NCBI GenBank assembly: GCA_025435555.1
Contig: JAIWWG010000117.1
Coordinates: 22,082-86,081 of the forward strand
Direction of reading: 5' to 3'
DNA length: 64,000 bases
Source of the DNA: Chytriomyces cf. hyalinus JEL632
Taxonomy: Eukaryota; Chytridiomycota; Chytridiomycetes; Chytridiales; Chytriomycetaceae
This document shows positions 14,281-26,159 of this stretch, one piece after another. The notes beneath the pieces were generated by a model. The model was not told the DNA's origin and searched no databases. It saw only the letters and a program-made list of their open reading frames with translations. Position 1 is the stretch's first letter, and the number at the start of each line of letters is the position of its first letter. The translations under genes and the position numbers were made by a program.

Positions 14281-15356
14281 AAGGATGAGGTGCTGCAAGC
14301 AATGTCGCTATCGAAGGTTTTCATGAAAAGCAAGTGCACAGCGGGAGACTGGCATACCCGGTTCCTGAGGTCTGCCAGATTTGCGGGCTTTAAGGAAGAG
14401 GTGAGAAAAATCTGAGAAGAGAAGCTTCTTTTCTGATCATGGGTCCAACTCAGTATGCTTGCGTTTATCCTTGCGCATGACGAGTACGCACGTCGCAAAG
14501 GATTAAAACCCAACAGCATCATCATCGATTTGCGCAACTGGTCGCTGTTTCGAACAGACTCCATCCACTCAAGCATGTGGTCAAAACTGCGTGTGGTGTT
14601 CAACAAAAAAGGCACACAAAAAAAATAAAAAAAAAAGGCGTCCATCGCCGGTTGCTCAGCACATTCAGACAGAGCGACGAGATCGAAATCAACCTCCCGA
14701 TCCCTCAACGGCGCCGCAATCGACAAGGATTTGCTGAAACATGTCCACGATTTGCTGACAAACTCGAAGAACCCATTGGCCTGTGAACCTTGGACACTCG
14801 AAGAAGCAAAAGCACCATCGCAACTACCGTTACTGTCTCTAAAGCCTGTTGTGCATCTTGTAAAGCTTGTCTGAAGAAGACTATCTTTCTTCTCTCAATG
14901 GAGGCGGTGATAACGGCATTGAAATCTAGAGCTGGCGCGAATCCCTCTGTGGACGGAAATGCGCAAGTTGTTGGATATTCAGGGGCGATCGAAGGGCTGT
15001 TGGCAGACATGGAAAACGATGAAGAGCGCCTGGAAGTCATTGAAGATTTTAAAAAAAGTCGTATGGCGTTGCAAACTTTAAAAGCGCTGTGCCATCGATT
15101 GTTTGGGCTGGATATCACGCAGTGGGACTCACCGCATTACTTAACATCCGGGAAAGTTGAAGTACGGGCGTGGACTCTTCGTAAAGGCTCGAAAGCTCCG
15201 CAAGCCGCTGCAGTCATCCACTCTGACTTTGAGAAAACTTTATTGCCGCTTAAGAGATGCGGTGTGAGGATTTGAAGGAGCTTGGGAGTGAGGAACCTGT
15301 TCCAGTTGCGGGAAAGTATGTCATGGGGATCTGGATTGGGAAAAAGAAGGCATAAA
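14281..15356 (+). pseudogene. YchF/OLA1-like ATPase remnant (C-terminal half), frame-broken
   Basis: Three frames carry successive pieces of the YchF/OLA1 C-terminal half: LLSLKPVVHLVKL (about 14836-14868), SEEDYLSSL (+1 frame, about 14870), VVGYSGAIEGLLADM (another frame, about 14966), then VEVRAWTLRKGSKAPQAA and VIHSDFEKT, the TGS-domain signature. After that the frame breaks again and a TAA interrupts FIAA/EMRCEDLKELGSEEP, ending GKYVMG. The P-loop G1 motif and the first half of the GTPase/ATPase domain are not found. An upstream stretch (14455-14600, SIIIDLRNWSLFRTDSI) may be an older part of the same gene. I find no intron set that joins the frames, so I call it decayed. An intact OLA1 presumably exists elsewhere. 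Confidence 0.6.
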
Positions 15357-15429
15357 CTGAGCTGCCGTACAAGTGAATCAAAGTTGTATTTATGAAAACT
15401 ATTCTCAGTATTCACAGATAAATATCGTG

Positions 15430-18400
15430 TTATGAAGGACTACTTGCAGTGTATCCGAAAATGCCTTCCAAGTTTCGCAAGATGAACGCGAGTGCCGCAG
15501 AAGTCGCCGTTGGACATCCAGCCTCTGTGAATATCCTGGGCCCAATATCCTCCTTCCTGAAAGCATTCCATCCAAACGTGTCCATGTCCGCTTCCGATGC
15601 CGGCACATACCCTTCAAGATCCAGCGCCGGCTTTTCCTTGAGCGAAAAAACAACAACCCCGTCAACAGTGATCGAATCGCACTGGATCGAGTTCTGCGCA
15701 ATCACCAACGCGTCTCTGACAAGATCTGCAAACTTTTTCTTGCTGTACCGCCGGCTGTCCAGGATCATGCTACGCGCCTTTGCCCAGTGTGCCTGCGCGC
15801 GAAGTCTTTTGCGGTGACTCTGCGCCATAAGATCCATCTTTGCTTGGCCCGCGTTGAAGGATGCTGCGTTTCTGTCCAAAGTGTCTCCAAACTTTTCGCT
15901 CCATTTTTCAAACTCAAGTTCAGCCAGTTCTTCTTTCGTCTTTGGCGCAAACGGGCTTTCCGCCGGAATTCCGATCTCCGTCGCCGAAGGCAATCGAATC
16001 AGCCGAAGTTTCTCAACATCTCTGAACCCGGGCGCCACGTGCTTGAGCGAGGCTGCTGACGCTGAACCACTTCTGCTCATCAGATTGGAGTTGGACTTTT
16101 GTAAAGCGCGTGTATCATACAATGTTCTTGGTTCAGGTTCGCAGCTGGATCCATTTCCATCTCTAATCAGCCTGATATCTATGGCGGAAGTTGACGGAAA
16201 CCCAGTTCGCGTTTCATCGGATGCGTTCGAAGAAAACGAAACCGCCGACCGTGCCTTCAACCTCCCCAACCCCGCGTAACATCTCGTATCGGCACCAACC
16301 GACACTGGTTCATAGTCTGGCAAGATTTGCAGTGAACTCATTGTCTCTGTAATGGACGTGGCCCTTAACAGTGGATGACCCGAACTCGCAGAGGAGGCTC
16401 CGTACTCTGTAGCAAATTCAGAAGCAAAAAGCTGCTCAATGTTTCGATGGAACGAAGAGATGGATCTGTTTCCGTGTTTTTTGTCGAGTTCGTATAGCTT
16501 GTTTCTTCGGGATGGGAATCTGAAAAATAGTGACGAGAAAATGTCTGCAAACGGATCGTAGAGTGGTTGTGGCATATTGGGTAGTGCAGTTGAGAGGCGT
16601 TGCAGGTGGATTAGGTGCATTTTTAGGCGGAGGTAATATAGTCTTGGAACGCGCTCGAGTATCCTTTGAATACCTGCAACCATTTCATCTGTTGGCAGCT
16701 CATCCTCTGCATTCAAGAACAGGATAAATAAACAAAATAAATAAAAACAGCGAGTCAACTCATCCATTCACAAACCCCAACATATAAAAGAAAGACAACA
16801 AACCTGTAAGCATAATAATATCCGACGCTACATTTGCAGGAATAAGAGCCTCCCTCTGCGCCGCAAGAAATCGATAAAACGTGAAAATCATGTTCTCCAA
16901 GTTTGACCAGTCTATTGACCGAATGTAAGTGTGACCAAACACTTTCATGTCGCGAATGTGGTGGCGGTGGATAGCATTGATGGTTGCTGTGTTTTGCCGT
17001 TTCTCAAGGACCGTAAAATCTGCGGCCCCAAAATTCAAAAAAAAAAAATGCGTGTGAAATGCACGAGGAAAGGAGTGATACCATTCAAGAACGCCATTTC
17101 CAGTTGCCGATGCGACATGAGTACAATGGCATCAGGTGGTTCTCTAAGCCCTGTTGTTTTTGTTCAGAGAAAGAAAGTAAAGTAAATGCACACAGTACCA
17201 GCGGCTGAATGCGCCTCGTTAAATCCTCCTTCGTTGCTTTCCTATGGCTTTTATTAGTGTGAAGTTGTGAGAACACGCATGCTACAAACCTGGAGATACT
17301 TCGGTGCAAACTGGTTGGTATCTATGGCAAAATGGGAATCACCCAAGCCGGCCTTCAGGTTCGATGTCGAGTAACTGGACATGCCGAAACGGATTTCACC
17401 GGGCGCAATGAGCTTCGAAGCTTCTGCTTTGCCTGACTGCGAGTGAGCATCCGTTCTTTCGCAGTCTGTAGAAGTTTTTGGAGACTGCGGTTCGTTCTTT
17501 TCATAAGTTGCATCCTTGAGGCCGTATCTCTTGGTACCAAAATGATTTTTTGAGTGTAACGAGTGTAACGCACGTAGTTTCGAAGTCGACGGCGCTGCTG
17601 GTTGGTTTTCTTGCCCGCTGGCATTCTGCCGAGTTGAAAATGTTTCAAGCGTTGCGTTTTCTTGATGACTGTTGCTTTGCTCGCTTCTTTTCGGTGCTGT
17701 TACAGCGTGGTGGTCATGATTTGAGTCCACATGACCCAGACCAGTGCTGCCAATTGCCAATGCAATGTCAGGAACAAGCGGAGCCCCGAAAGTCGCCGAT
17801 ACATTTTGCTCATCATGCGTAAGCCCAACCCCAATACTCTTTAAAGCGCGTGATTCAGATCCAGGCCGTGTTTGAAGCGATCCAAAGATTCCACATGATG
17901 TTGAAAGTTCAGTGAAGCTGTCTTCGAGGATTTCCGAGTTTGGTTTTTGATGATGAGCGTCGGGTTTATTGCTTCTTTTTGAGTTGCCTGGGTGAAAGAG
18001 GCATTGCATGGATAATTTGGACCAGTTAGGGGCCACAAGTTGAAAAACTACTCAACTGATTGGTTTCATGAGTTCCTCCTTTGTACCGCCCGGCTTCCAA
18101 ATATTCGATCCAGAACTCGGAGTTTCTGAAGCCGCCTTTCTGCGAATGGGTATCGGACGAGGTGAAGCAGTAGCATGCGGTGTAGAATGAAACTCAATCG
18201 AATTCCTCTTGCTCTCGATAGATTGCTGCAACGAGTTTGTAGAATGTACGTCCGCCGAGGCTCGACGCAACTGCGGCGTAGATCTCATCGGAAGTGGACT
18301 TCTTGAAAGTTTCGCGTTCATTTGCGGGGAACAACTGCTGCCAGGTTGCTGTGGGTCCAAAAGAAAACTGACTTGGCTACTCAACACGGATTTTTGGGAA

Positions 18401-18675
18401 CCCATGGACTCAACGCTGAACATGCTTGAAGATTGGCTGAGTTGCGGCAGTTGTACAGAGGAGAGCGATTCTTTTGTCTGTAGGAGTTTTGGTTCCAGAG
18501 AGATGGGTCTTTTTGGGACTGAGCGCGTGGTATCATCCAGCTTTCTGCCTGACGGTGCATGGCTTGCTCTATCGCTACTGGCTGCGTTCTTTTGATTTGG
18601 TTTACGAGGTAGTGGTGCCAGCTCGGTAGGCCGAGGTAGCCTTGGAAGGTGCGTGGACGATTTGGAACGTTCCAT
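15430..18675 (-). CDS. Unassigned 983-aa protein, Ser-rich N-terminus, helical C-terminal region
   Basis: Exons (minus): 18675-18087, 18047-17290, 17241-17199, 17150-17082, 17019-16804, 16706-15430; phases close to 983 aa. Intron 1 is 39 nt and removes an in-frame TGA. Residues 1-450 are low-complexity Ser/Pro/Lys/Gln. From about residue 470 a folded region starts (AIVLMSHRQLEMAFLN, then SNLENMIFTFYRFLAAQREALIP and LERVPRLYYLRLKMHLIHLQ). The spacing of these helices, with the AADIF-like ADIFSSLFFRFPS, faintly recalls the second half of a RhoGAP fold, but I see no arginine finger. The tail has MDTFGWNAF and ends YTASSPS. I do not recognise the family; RhoGAP relation is a guess. It faces the coiled-coil gene divergently, 247 bp apart. 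Confidence 0.65.
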
Positions 18676-18922
18676 AATTTTTGAGAAAAGTCAGTCACAA
18701 GCGCCACTGCGTCAAAAGGGAGGCAGCGGGCATCCATCCCCCAAATCATAAGCATTTCTCAAGCGCCTGATTGATGAAATTTCTGCGTGGCGTGAACGAT
18801 TACTATCACCCCTATTATTTGGAAGATGGGGTTTTGTAAATCCCTCTCCGAAAGACAATACAAAAAAAAAACTCCCTTCAACACAGCAGCCCCCCAAAAA
18901 AACGGAAGGAGCAAAGGCTTTC

Positions 18923-21695
18923 ATGTCAACAACAGAAGACACCAAACCATCCTCAAAAACGCGCGACGACCGGATAAGAGAGCTTGAAGCGATCCTGAAT
19001 CGTCAGCCGGAATCTTCTCCAGATCGATCCTCGGAACAAACACGGCGCTACTCGAACTCACTGCATCACCAAACCTCAATCACCTCGATAGATCCCCAGA
19101 CAGCTTCCAATCCAAAATCTCTTCCACAGACAGCAACTCTTTCCCGCCAGCTTTCTCAGCTTGCTCACGAAATCAGTGAGTTGGATATGGGAAATCCCGA
19201 GGCTGGCCAAAAAAATTCGGACGCGAGGCTTGGTTCTCCGAAACAGACTCCTGCGATCAACAAATCGGGCAGGCAGTCATTGTCTCAGCGACCACCTGTT
19301 GCGCAAAGTCTCAAATTGAAGAATCAGCCAAGTCCTTCTTCCACTGGATGGGTCCCGCTCATTTCAAAAGATTTCAAGGGAAAACCAAAGGTGAGAGATG
19401 ACGCGGGCGTATGATGAGATTTAGTTGTCCCTCTAATAACAAATTTTTTAAAAAAAAAAACGAGTTTAGAATGCCCTCCCTGCGACCGATAAAACGTTGC
19501 TCCAAATCCTGGAAGAAGAACGCTCCAAATATCAAGCACTTGAGCAAACCTACCACGCACTCCTGGCAGAAGTCAAATCGTTACAAACCTCACACATTCA
19601 CGAAATCAAAGCCGCCGACAAACGCGCAGACGCAACCGTCAAATCAGCGCAAAAACAACTCATGGAAAAAAGTGAGGAACTCATATCTGTGCAAGGAGAC
19701 CTAAAAAGACTGCAAACGCGCCTTGAAAACATTGAAAAAAGCCGAACAGCCGAAGCAGAACGCGCCGAATTTCAATTCATGAGACTCGGCGGCGCCAAGC
19801 GAGAATCTGATCAAAAAAATGTTGTCCTTGAAAAACTGTTGGATGAATTAAAAGCCCGTAAAGGCGAGCTTGAAGACCGGTTGACGAAGCGCGAGGCTGA
19901 GATGAAGAAACTGATTCTCATGTACAAAGACCGTGAAACGGAACTAGAAAACGAGCGAAACGCGCGAATGAGAAGTGAACTACAAGTCTTGAAACTGGAG
20001 CAATCTTCAGAGCAAAAGGAAAGCGATATCCGCGTTGTAAAGGAACAACTCCGCATCAAAAGCATCACTGCCGACGAAAGCATCAAACTCAAAGAAGCAC
20101 TGACGGACGCTTGCCGAGATGTCGAACAGCTTCTGCAGCGAGAAAAGATGTATCTCGAGGAAATCGACGCGGCAAACAGGCGTGAGAAGGAGTCACGACT
20201 GGAGTTGGACGAGCTCAACTCTGTCTACCAAAAGTCAGTTGAAGACTGCGACAGAGCCACGTCCAGAGACTTGGCCAAAGGCAGAGAACTTGAAATTATC
20301 AAAGGGGGCGAAGCCAAACTAAAGTCCGAGGTCACCAACTTGTACCACTCAAACCGCGCCCAAAACGACACAATCGCCGAACTTGATAAAGAACTGCGCA
20401 TCGTGAAGCAAGAAAAGGCAACCATCTTGGCTGATGTTTCGGAATTAAGAAAACTCCTCGGCGATGCAACGAACCAAGTCAAGTTCAAAAATGATGAAAT
20501 CAAAGGCTTGCGCGATGTGGAAACGCAGCTACGGCGGGACGCGCAAACATTAAAGAACGACCTATTCGCAACCCAAGATGACTACGCCGCCATTCAAACG
20601 CAGCTGATGGAAGTCACGAAAAGAATGGATTTGGAGGCAAAGTCCAAAACCGATCTGAAAGATAAATTGTCCTTGACAACCGAGAAACTCCACGAGACAC
20701 AGCGCGCATTCTCAATGACGCAAGCGCAGCTGGAGGCGGCCCAGGAGATGGAACGGCACCTTCGTCTGTCGCTTCAGCAAAAAGAAGTTGCCCTCCAAGA
20801 GCAGTATCAACATATTCAAAATCTAGAGCGCGACAACCACGACCTCAGAGAACTTTCTGCCAGAAACGAAGTCATCCTCGAGAATCTGAAACAAAAAAGA
20901 AAAGAAGACATTACAAACATTCAGGATAAATATCTGGCCGCGAGGCAAGTCATGGAACAGGATGTGAACTCCCTCAAGATGCAACTCGCGAAACAGACCG
21001 CCCAGTCAAACAACATTGCGGAGGAAGCTCAACGAATGGCCAACGATATCTCGGGTCTTTCCCAGGAAAAGTTTAAACTCGAAATGCGCGTATCGGAGCA
21101 GTCCGCGGCAGAATCAGCAAACGCCAGAACCATCACATCACTGCAACAGCAACTCCGCGCTCGAGACCAAGAAATAAGCGTGTTAAGTATAAAACACCAA
21201 AGCGCGCTCGAACAAAACCGCATCCTGGAGGAAGAAATCCAATCCCACAAATCCTTCAACATTCGCAAAGAAGACGAACTGAACCGTATCCAAAACAACG
21301 TCAGTGAAATGAATCGAAAACTGCGCGAGCAAGTGGGCGTGTACATGCAGCATACAGAGTCTGGGGCAAATCTGATTCCACGGTCTCCTCAGATATCCAA
21401 CTTGAACTATCCGCGGAAAGCGTCCATTCCTGGTTCTACCCTTGTTCGGAGAGATTCCATGGGGGGGCATTCGAAAGGGTACAGTTACAGCTCGCAGACT
21501 CATTCGGAGCCTCCACCACTTGAGAAGTCACTGTCACATCGGTCCATATTCGGTTTAGATGACCTTGACGCGGATCTGACGGAATTTCTGGCATCGCGAT
21601 CTGAAGCCGGTTCCAACAACGCTCAGCTTTCTGGAAACTCTTTCCTTCAGCGACCGGCAGACGGAATCCTTGCACCAAACAGTTTGCTTCAGTAG
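18923..21695 (+). CDS. Long coiled-coil protein (possible centrosome/basal-body component), 897 aa
   Basis: Exons 18923-19390 and 19470-21695; the 79-nt intron has GTGAGA/TTTAG ends and phase 0. Residues 1-156 are polar and Ser-rich. From about 160 to 810 the chain is an almost unbroken heptad-rich coiled coil (LLQILEEERSKYQALEQ, then many E/K/Q/L blocks). The tail is Ser-rich with SIFGLDDLDADLTEFLASR, an acidic amphipathic motif. The form is like CEP135/TSGA10-type centriolar proteins, and the flagellated setting (TTLL1 nearby) makes that plausible, but no diagnostic motif separates it from other coiled-coil scaffolds. Shares a 247-bp divergent upstream region with the 983-aa gene. Confidence 0.75.
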
Positions 21696-21811
21696 TTTTT
21701 TTGCTTTTCCCGCAGTAGCTTTTTTTGGGACATTTTACCAGCTTATTAAAAAAAGTAATAAGAGTTTTTACTTCACACTCGCTTCTAAATCTTGTTATAT
21801 TTCACGCAATT

Positions 21812-23625
21812 TCAAGCAACGCACGATGCATCCGGCTTGCTGCACTGCCACACCAAAATGTTGCCAGCTGCTGTCGCAGTGTAGTTGCAGATGCAGTCAT
21901 TGTTACATGCCCACATCCCGAACGTGCCGCAAGACGCGCCGTTGGACACTCCGTTTCCTGAACTCGTCGAATTTTTGGACGTTGTAGTCGAAGTCTTGGC
22001 AATTGTAGCAGAGGTGACAGTGGTCTTCACGGTTGACGGCTGCAAAGTCGATGTTGCGACTGTACCCCCACAGCTTCCAACTTTGGACCAAGATCCATCC
22101 GTTGAAACACTAGGTTCCTGGTTTGTCCACCAGTTGGCCACCCAGTTGAAACCTTTGTTTGAAACTTGAGATCCGCCACCGTATCCATTCGCTGCAGCCG
22201 AAGGATTCCAGGCAGTGAAACAGTTTGATGTGATCACCGCAGTTGTCGTTGGTGGGGCGATGACAGTAGTTGAGCTGGCTGGGGTGGTGGTCACTCTGCT
22301 TGAAACAATCGTTGAAGTTGAAGAAGGGGGGGTCACTGAACGAGTCGTTGCACTTGGGGTGGCAAAGGTAGAAGTTGAAGCGAGCTTGGGTGCTTGAATG
22401 TTGAGAGTGCTACCGTAGCAATTGACACTGATTGGGAATGTAAAGTCAAGGATGGGAACCTTGTTGTTGGCTCCAATTTGTCCTTTGCTATTCTTCTGAG
22501 TTTTCGAGGGATCCACCAGGTGCTGCCACATGAGTCCTCGATCCAGCTGACCATCGTTGATGCTAGGTGTTTCAGCGATATACTTGATCCATTCTGCTTG
22601 CACATTCAACAGCCACTTCACTTCGGCATCTTTTCCAGAGGTTGCAGGAGTGGGTGGCGGTGTAGTGACCCGCCTGAGGACCGTGTCAAGACCGCCGATA
22701 CCAGCGTTCAGGCCGATATCATAGAGCTGCCCCTTTGAAATGGGTAGCGACAGGAAGTATTTGCGCGAATAGTCCATTGCGGTACCCCAATATCCACTGT
22801 CACCAACTGTTGTCAACGTTTTCCATGTCGCTTCAACGTATGCGGGGTCAATTGGGCCGTCTCCCTGTGAAAAATAAAAGCATCAGTTTTAGAACAGGAC
22901 TAGAAAGGTTGATGGTAATCACGGTACACTCACGTTGGGACCACCGCCGTACGCCAAGACTAATTGAGGCAATCCTTTCAAGCCGTTCAGGTTTCCATTC
23001 AACGCGGAGTTGTCGGACAAAATTCGAACGTCAGGGATGTACTTGGTCAAGGGATGGCAGGGAGATATCTTTTGCAGGTTTTGCAAGAAAACGAGCAAGT
23101 CGCCGGTTCCTAAATGTCGATTGCATCAGTGCACTTGTTGGTTTGTGAAGCGCCGGCAGAAAAAACAAGTACCCGAGCAGAATCCGACAATGTTGGTGGT
23201 GAATCCACGTCCATCTCCAATGTTCTGAATGTAAGAATACGCCTTGTACCAGGGAACAACTCCGTCCAAGTCTCCCTCGCTGTTTTCAGCAACCCACCTG
23301 CAAACCAAACACGTGAATCCTTTACGATATGAAACAAGACATTCAATGACACTCACACCAAAGACATGATCCCATATGCCTGCAACTGGGTCAACGGGGT
23401 TCCATAACCACCGTCCAAATTGGAAGGAAACGACAGCGGGCCCGCATTGCTCCACGAAAGATCTGGAACAGGAGGTGGAGAAGCTGGACATCCAGCAGGT
23501 GGCCAGTTTGTGTTTGAAGATGTGGTTGGTGGACTGGCACGGCAGTTGATGTAGTCGAGCCATCCGGTTGATCCGATGCCGCCGGGTCCTTGGTAGACAC
23601 CGTAACAGAATTCTGAGGCGGACAT
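21812..23625 (-). CDS. GH46 chitosanase A with CBM5/12-like and Cys-rich C-terminal modules, 540 aa
   Basis: Exons (minus): 23625-23357, 23297-23173, 23109-22934, 22864-21812; phases close. GH46 core: WVAENSEGD (general acid Glu) and NIGDGRGFTTNIVGFCSG (second catalytic Asp in GDGRGF), then LAYGGGPN and GLMWQHLVDPSKTQ. It would hydrolyse chitosan. After a Ser/Thr/Pro linker comes CFTAWNPSAAANGYGGGS..NWVANWWTNQEPSV..GSWSKVGSC, a CBM5/12-like chitin-binding module, a second Ser/Thr linker and a Cys-rich end (CGTFGMWACNNDCICNY). A TATATAA lies 43-49 bp upstream of the ATG at 23625, which favours it over the in-frame ATG at 23658. No signal peptide is visible, which is odd for a wall-active enzyme. 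Tandem paralogue of chitosanase B. Confidence 0.88.
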
Positions 23626-24155
23626 GTTGGTGATTGGGTGGGTAGATGTCATTGGCATGCGTGTCTGTTATATAGGGTGCTGTCTCCCGTCATGTGTCAG
23701 ACATCGGGTCACGTGTGAGCTCATTTTGGGTGAGCCACAAAGGTAGTTTTGAGTTTTTGCTTCGAGACGCAACTGCGGCAATCGGGAGTCCGGGCCCGTC
23801 ACTGCTGGCGCTTGATCGATGCATTGTCCGAGGGAGAGAGAGAGAGGGGGGGATGGCCCTCGCTGCTGTCTTCCGACAAAGGGTCGGGGTTCTGAGTGAC
23901 AGCACTCACGTGCTTCGTCATCTGACACGTCACAAGGAGAGAGTGGATTGGATTTTGCCACCTGTTCTGAAGAGGGGGACTTCAATTGAGCGATCTTGGC
24001 TGCGATGGAGAACGTGGACTTCACAGCACCATGCCTCCCCCAACACACGTACACTCATACAAATATGATGCAGCTTTAATAGAAACAATAATCCATGCAC
24101 ACAAGCTAAATGATATGTCAAAACAAAATACGCCACCCCCCGTTTACGCGCATTC
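23626..24155. other. Intergenic: chitosanase A promoter and chitosanase B 3' flank
   Basis: No gene seen. Minus-strand TATATAA at 23674-23668. Two CACGTG palindromes (23710-23715 and 23907-23912) could bind bHLH factors; this is inference only. Confidence 0.5.
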
Positions 24156-25819
24156 TCAAACAGAACAAAAAGCGTCCTTCTCGCTGCAATACCACACAAG
24201 CGCGAACCCATCCGGCGTGTCTGTGTAGTTACAGATGCAAAGATTATTGCATGCCCACTGTCCGAACTTGGTGCACGCAGCGCCGTTGGAGACACTGGCC
24301 CCCACTTTAGTGCTGGTAGCTTGGATCCGGGAACTTGACGGCTCGGAGACAGCGAGAGAAAAAGTTGCTGCCTTTGTTGAGGTCTTTGTTGATGTCTTTG
24401 TGCGGGAGGAAGATTTCGAACGTCTTGAGCGGGAGGAGACTGTTGACTTGACGGTCGTGGCAGGGAAGGGTGCAGTTTTTGAGGCAGTCGCAGAGGGTAT
24501 AGTTGCGGTTGAAATGGCGGGCGTCTGGAATACAGTTGTGCGGGTGGTTGTAATCTTGGAAGTGGCAGGCATCGTTGGAGTGGCAGAAGGCCTTGGCGAC
24601 CCTTCGGGTGCCCGGATATTAAATGTACTACCGTAGCAATTCACGCTGAAAGGGAACGCCAAGTCAAGGATCGGAACATTATTGTTGGCTCCAACTTGTC
24701 CCCTGCCGTTCTTTTGAGTTTTCGAAGGATCCACCAAATGTTGCCACATGAGTCCCCGATCCAGTTGGCCATCGTCAATGCTGGGATTCTCCGCAATGTA
24801 ATTGAGCCATTCTGATTGTAAGCTCAACAGCCAGTTTACTTCAGCATCTTGGCCAGAGGTTTCCGGCGTGGGTGGTGGTGTGCCTACTCTGCCAATGACT
24901 GTATCCAAGCCACTGATGCCGGAATTTAGAGCAATGTCGTAAAGCTGCCCTTTAGAAATGGGGAGCGACAGATAGTATTTGCGCGAGTAGTCCATTGCGG
25001 CACCCCAGTATCCACCGTCGCCTGAGTTTGTCAACGTTGTCCATGTTGCTTCAACGTAAGCAGGGTCAATTGGACCGTCTCCCTGGAAGATATGAACACC
25101 AGTTAAAAATAAGGCTTTAGTACCGCACATGATGCCACTTGCATTGGGACCGCCGCCATAGTCTAAGACCAGTTGAGGTAACCCCTCCAAACCGGTCAGA
25201 TCTCCATTGAATAACAATTGAACGTCAGGGATGTACTTGGTCAAGGGATGGCAGGGAGATATCTTTTGCAGGTTTTGCAAGAAAACGAGCAAGTCGCCGG
25301 TTCCTAAATGTCGATTGCATCAGTGCACTTGTTGGTTTGTGAAGCGCCGGCAGAAAAAACAAGTACCCGAGCAGAATCCGACAATGTTGGTGGTGAATCC
25401 ACGTCCATCTCCAATGTTCTGAATGTAAGAATACGCCTTGTACCAGGGAACAACTCCGTCCAAGTCTCCCTCGCTGTTTTCAGCAACCCAACTGCAAACC
25501 AAACACATGAATCCTTTACGATGCGAAACAAGACATTCAATGACACTCACACCAAAGACATGATCCCATATGCCTGCAACTGGGTCAACGGGGTTCCATA
25601 ACCACCGTCCAAATTGGAAGGAAACGACAGCGGGCCCGCATTGCTCCACGAAAGATCTGGAACGGTAGGTGGAGAAGCTGGACATCCAGCAGGTGGCCAG
25701 TTTGTGTTTGAAGATGTGGTTGGTGGACTGTCGCGGCAGTTGATGTAGTCAAGCCATCCGGACGAGCCAATACCTCCAGGTCCTTGGTAGACACCGTAAC
25801 AGAATTCGGTGGTTGCCAT
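24156..25819 (-). CDS. GH46 chitosanase B, Cys-rich C-terminal module, no CBM5/12, 493 aa
   Basis: Exons (minus): 25819-25551, 25491-25367, 25303-25143, 25082-24156; phases close to 493 aa. Same GH46 core as copy A with catalytic WVAENSEGD and IGDGRGF, then GLMWQHLVDPSKTQ. The C-terminus has a Ser/Thr/Lys linker and the Cys-rich end (CTKFGQWACNNLCICNY) but lacks the Trp-rich CBM5/12 module. Intron 3 (25142-25083, 60 nt) begins GCAAGT rather than GT and is a multiple of 3 without stops, so retention would add 20 residues. Exons 1-3 and the first two introns are nearly identical to copy A while exon 4 is clearly diverged. Starts at MATTEFCYG; no signal peptide seen. Confidence 0.88.
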
Positions 25820-26159
25820 GTTGTTTTTTTTCTTTGAATTGATTTACTGAGACGCGTTCAGTTAGTCAGTGTCTCATTATATGCAGTCGTTTGGAGACAC
25901 ATTCTTGGGGGGCCCGCAATTTGCGAGATTGAACAGGGGGTGCAAATCAAGAAATGTGAAAAACTCCCGCTTTTGGTCCGTGAACTTTTCTCGCACAACT
26001 CTCTGCCACGTATGAAAACACCTGTGCGAGGGCGTGAAAACAGGCACCAATATTAACCAACGAATACCACCTTATTTTAAAACAGACACTCAACTAAAAA
26101 AAAAACAATGCCCCGCAGCTTTGTATTACTTAAAAAATGTGAATGAATTTTTAAACTGC
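25820..26159. other. Intergenic: chitosanase B upstream region
   Basis: Holds the promoter of chitosanase B (a TATAAT-like site near 25878 on the minus strand) and the 3' flank of the APSES-type gene. Nothing else seen. Confidence 0.5.

Noticed and set aside
18048-18086. In-frame TGA separating two halves of the 983-aa gene, suggesting two genes or stop readthrough
   Set aside because: A 39-nt intron with a GTACAA donor and TAG acceptor removes the stop and keeps phase.
19811-21346. Minus-strand Ser/Leu/Phe-rich ORFs opposite the coiled-coil gene
   Set aside because: Typical antisense shadow of a Glu/Lys/Gln-rich coiled coil.
23658-23664. ATG at 23658 as chitosanase A start
   Set aside because: The TATATAA only 10-16 bp upstream would place the transcription start after it; ATG 23625 also matches copy B.
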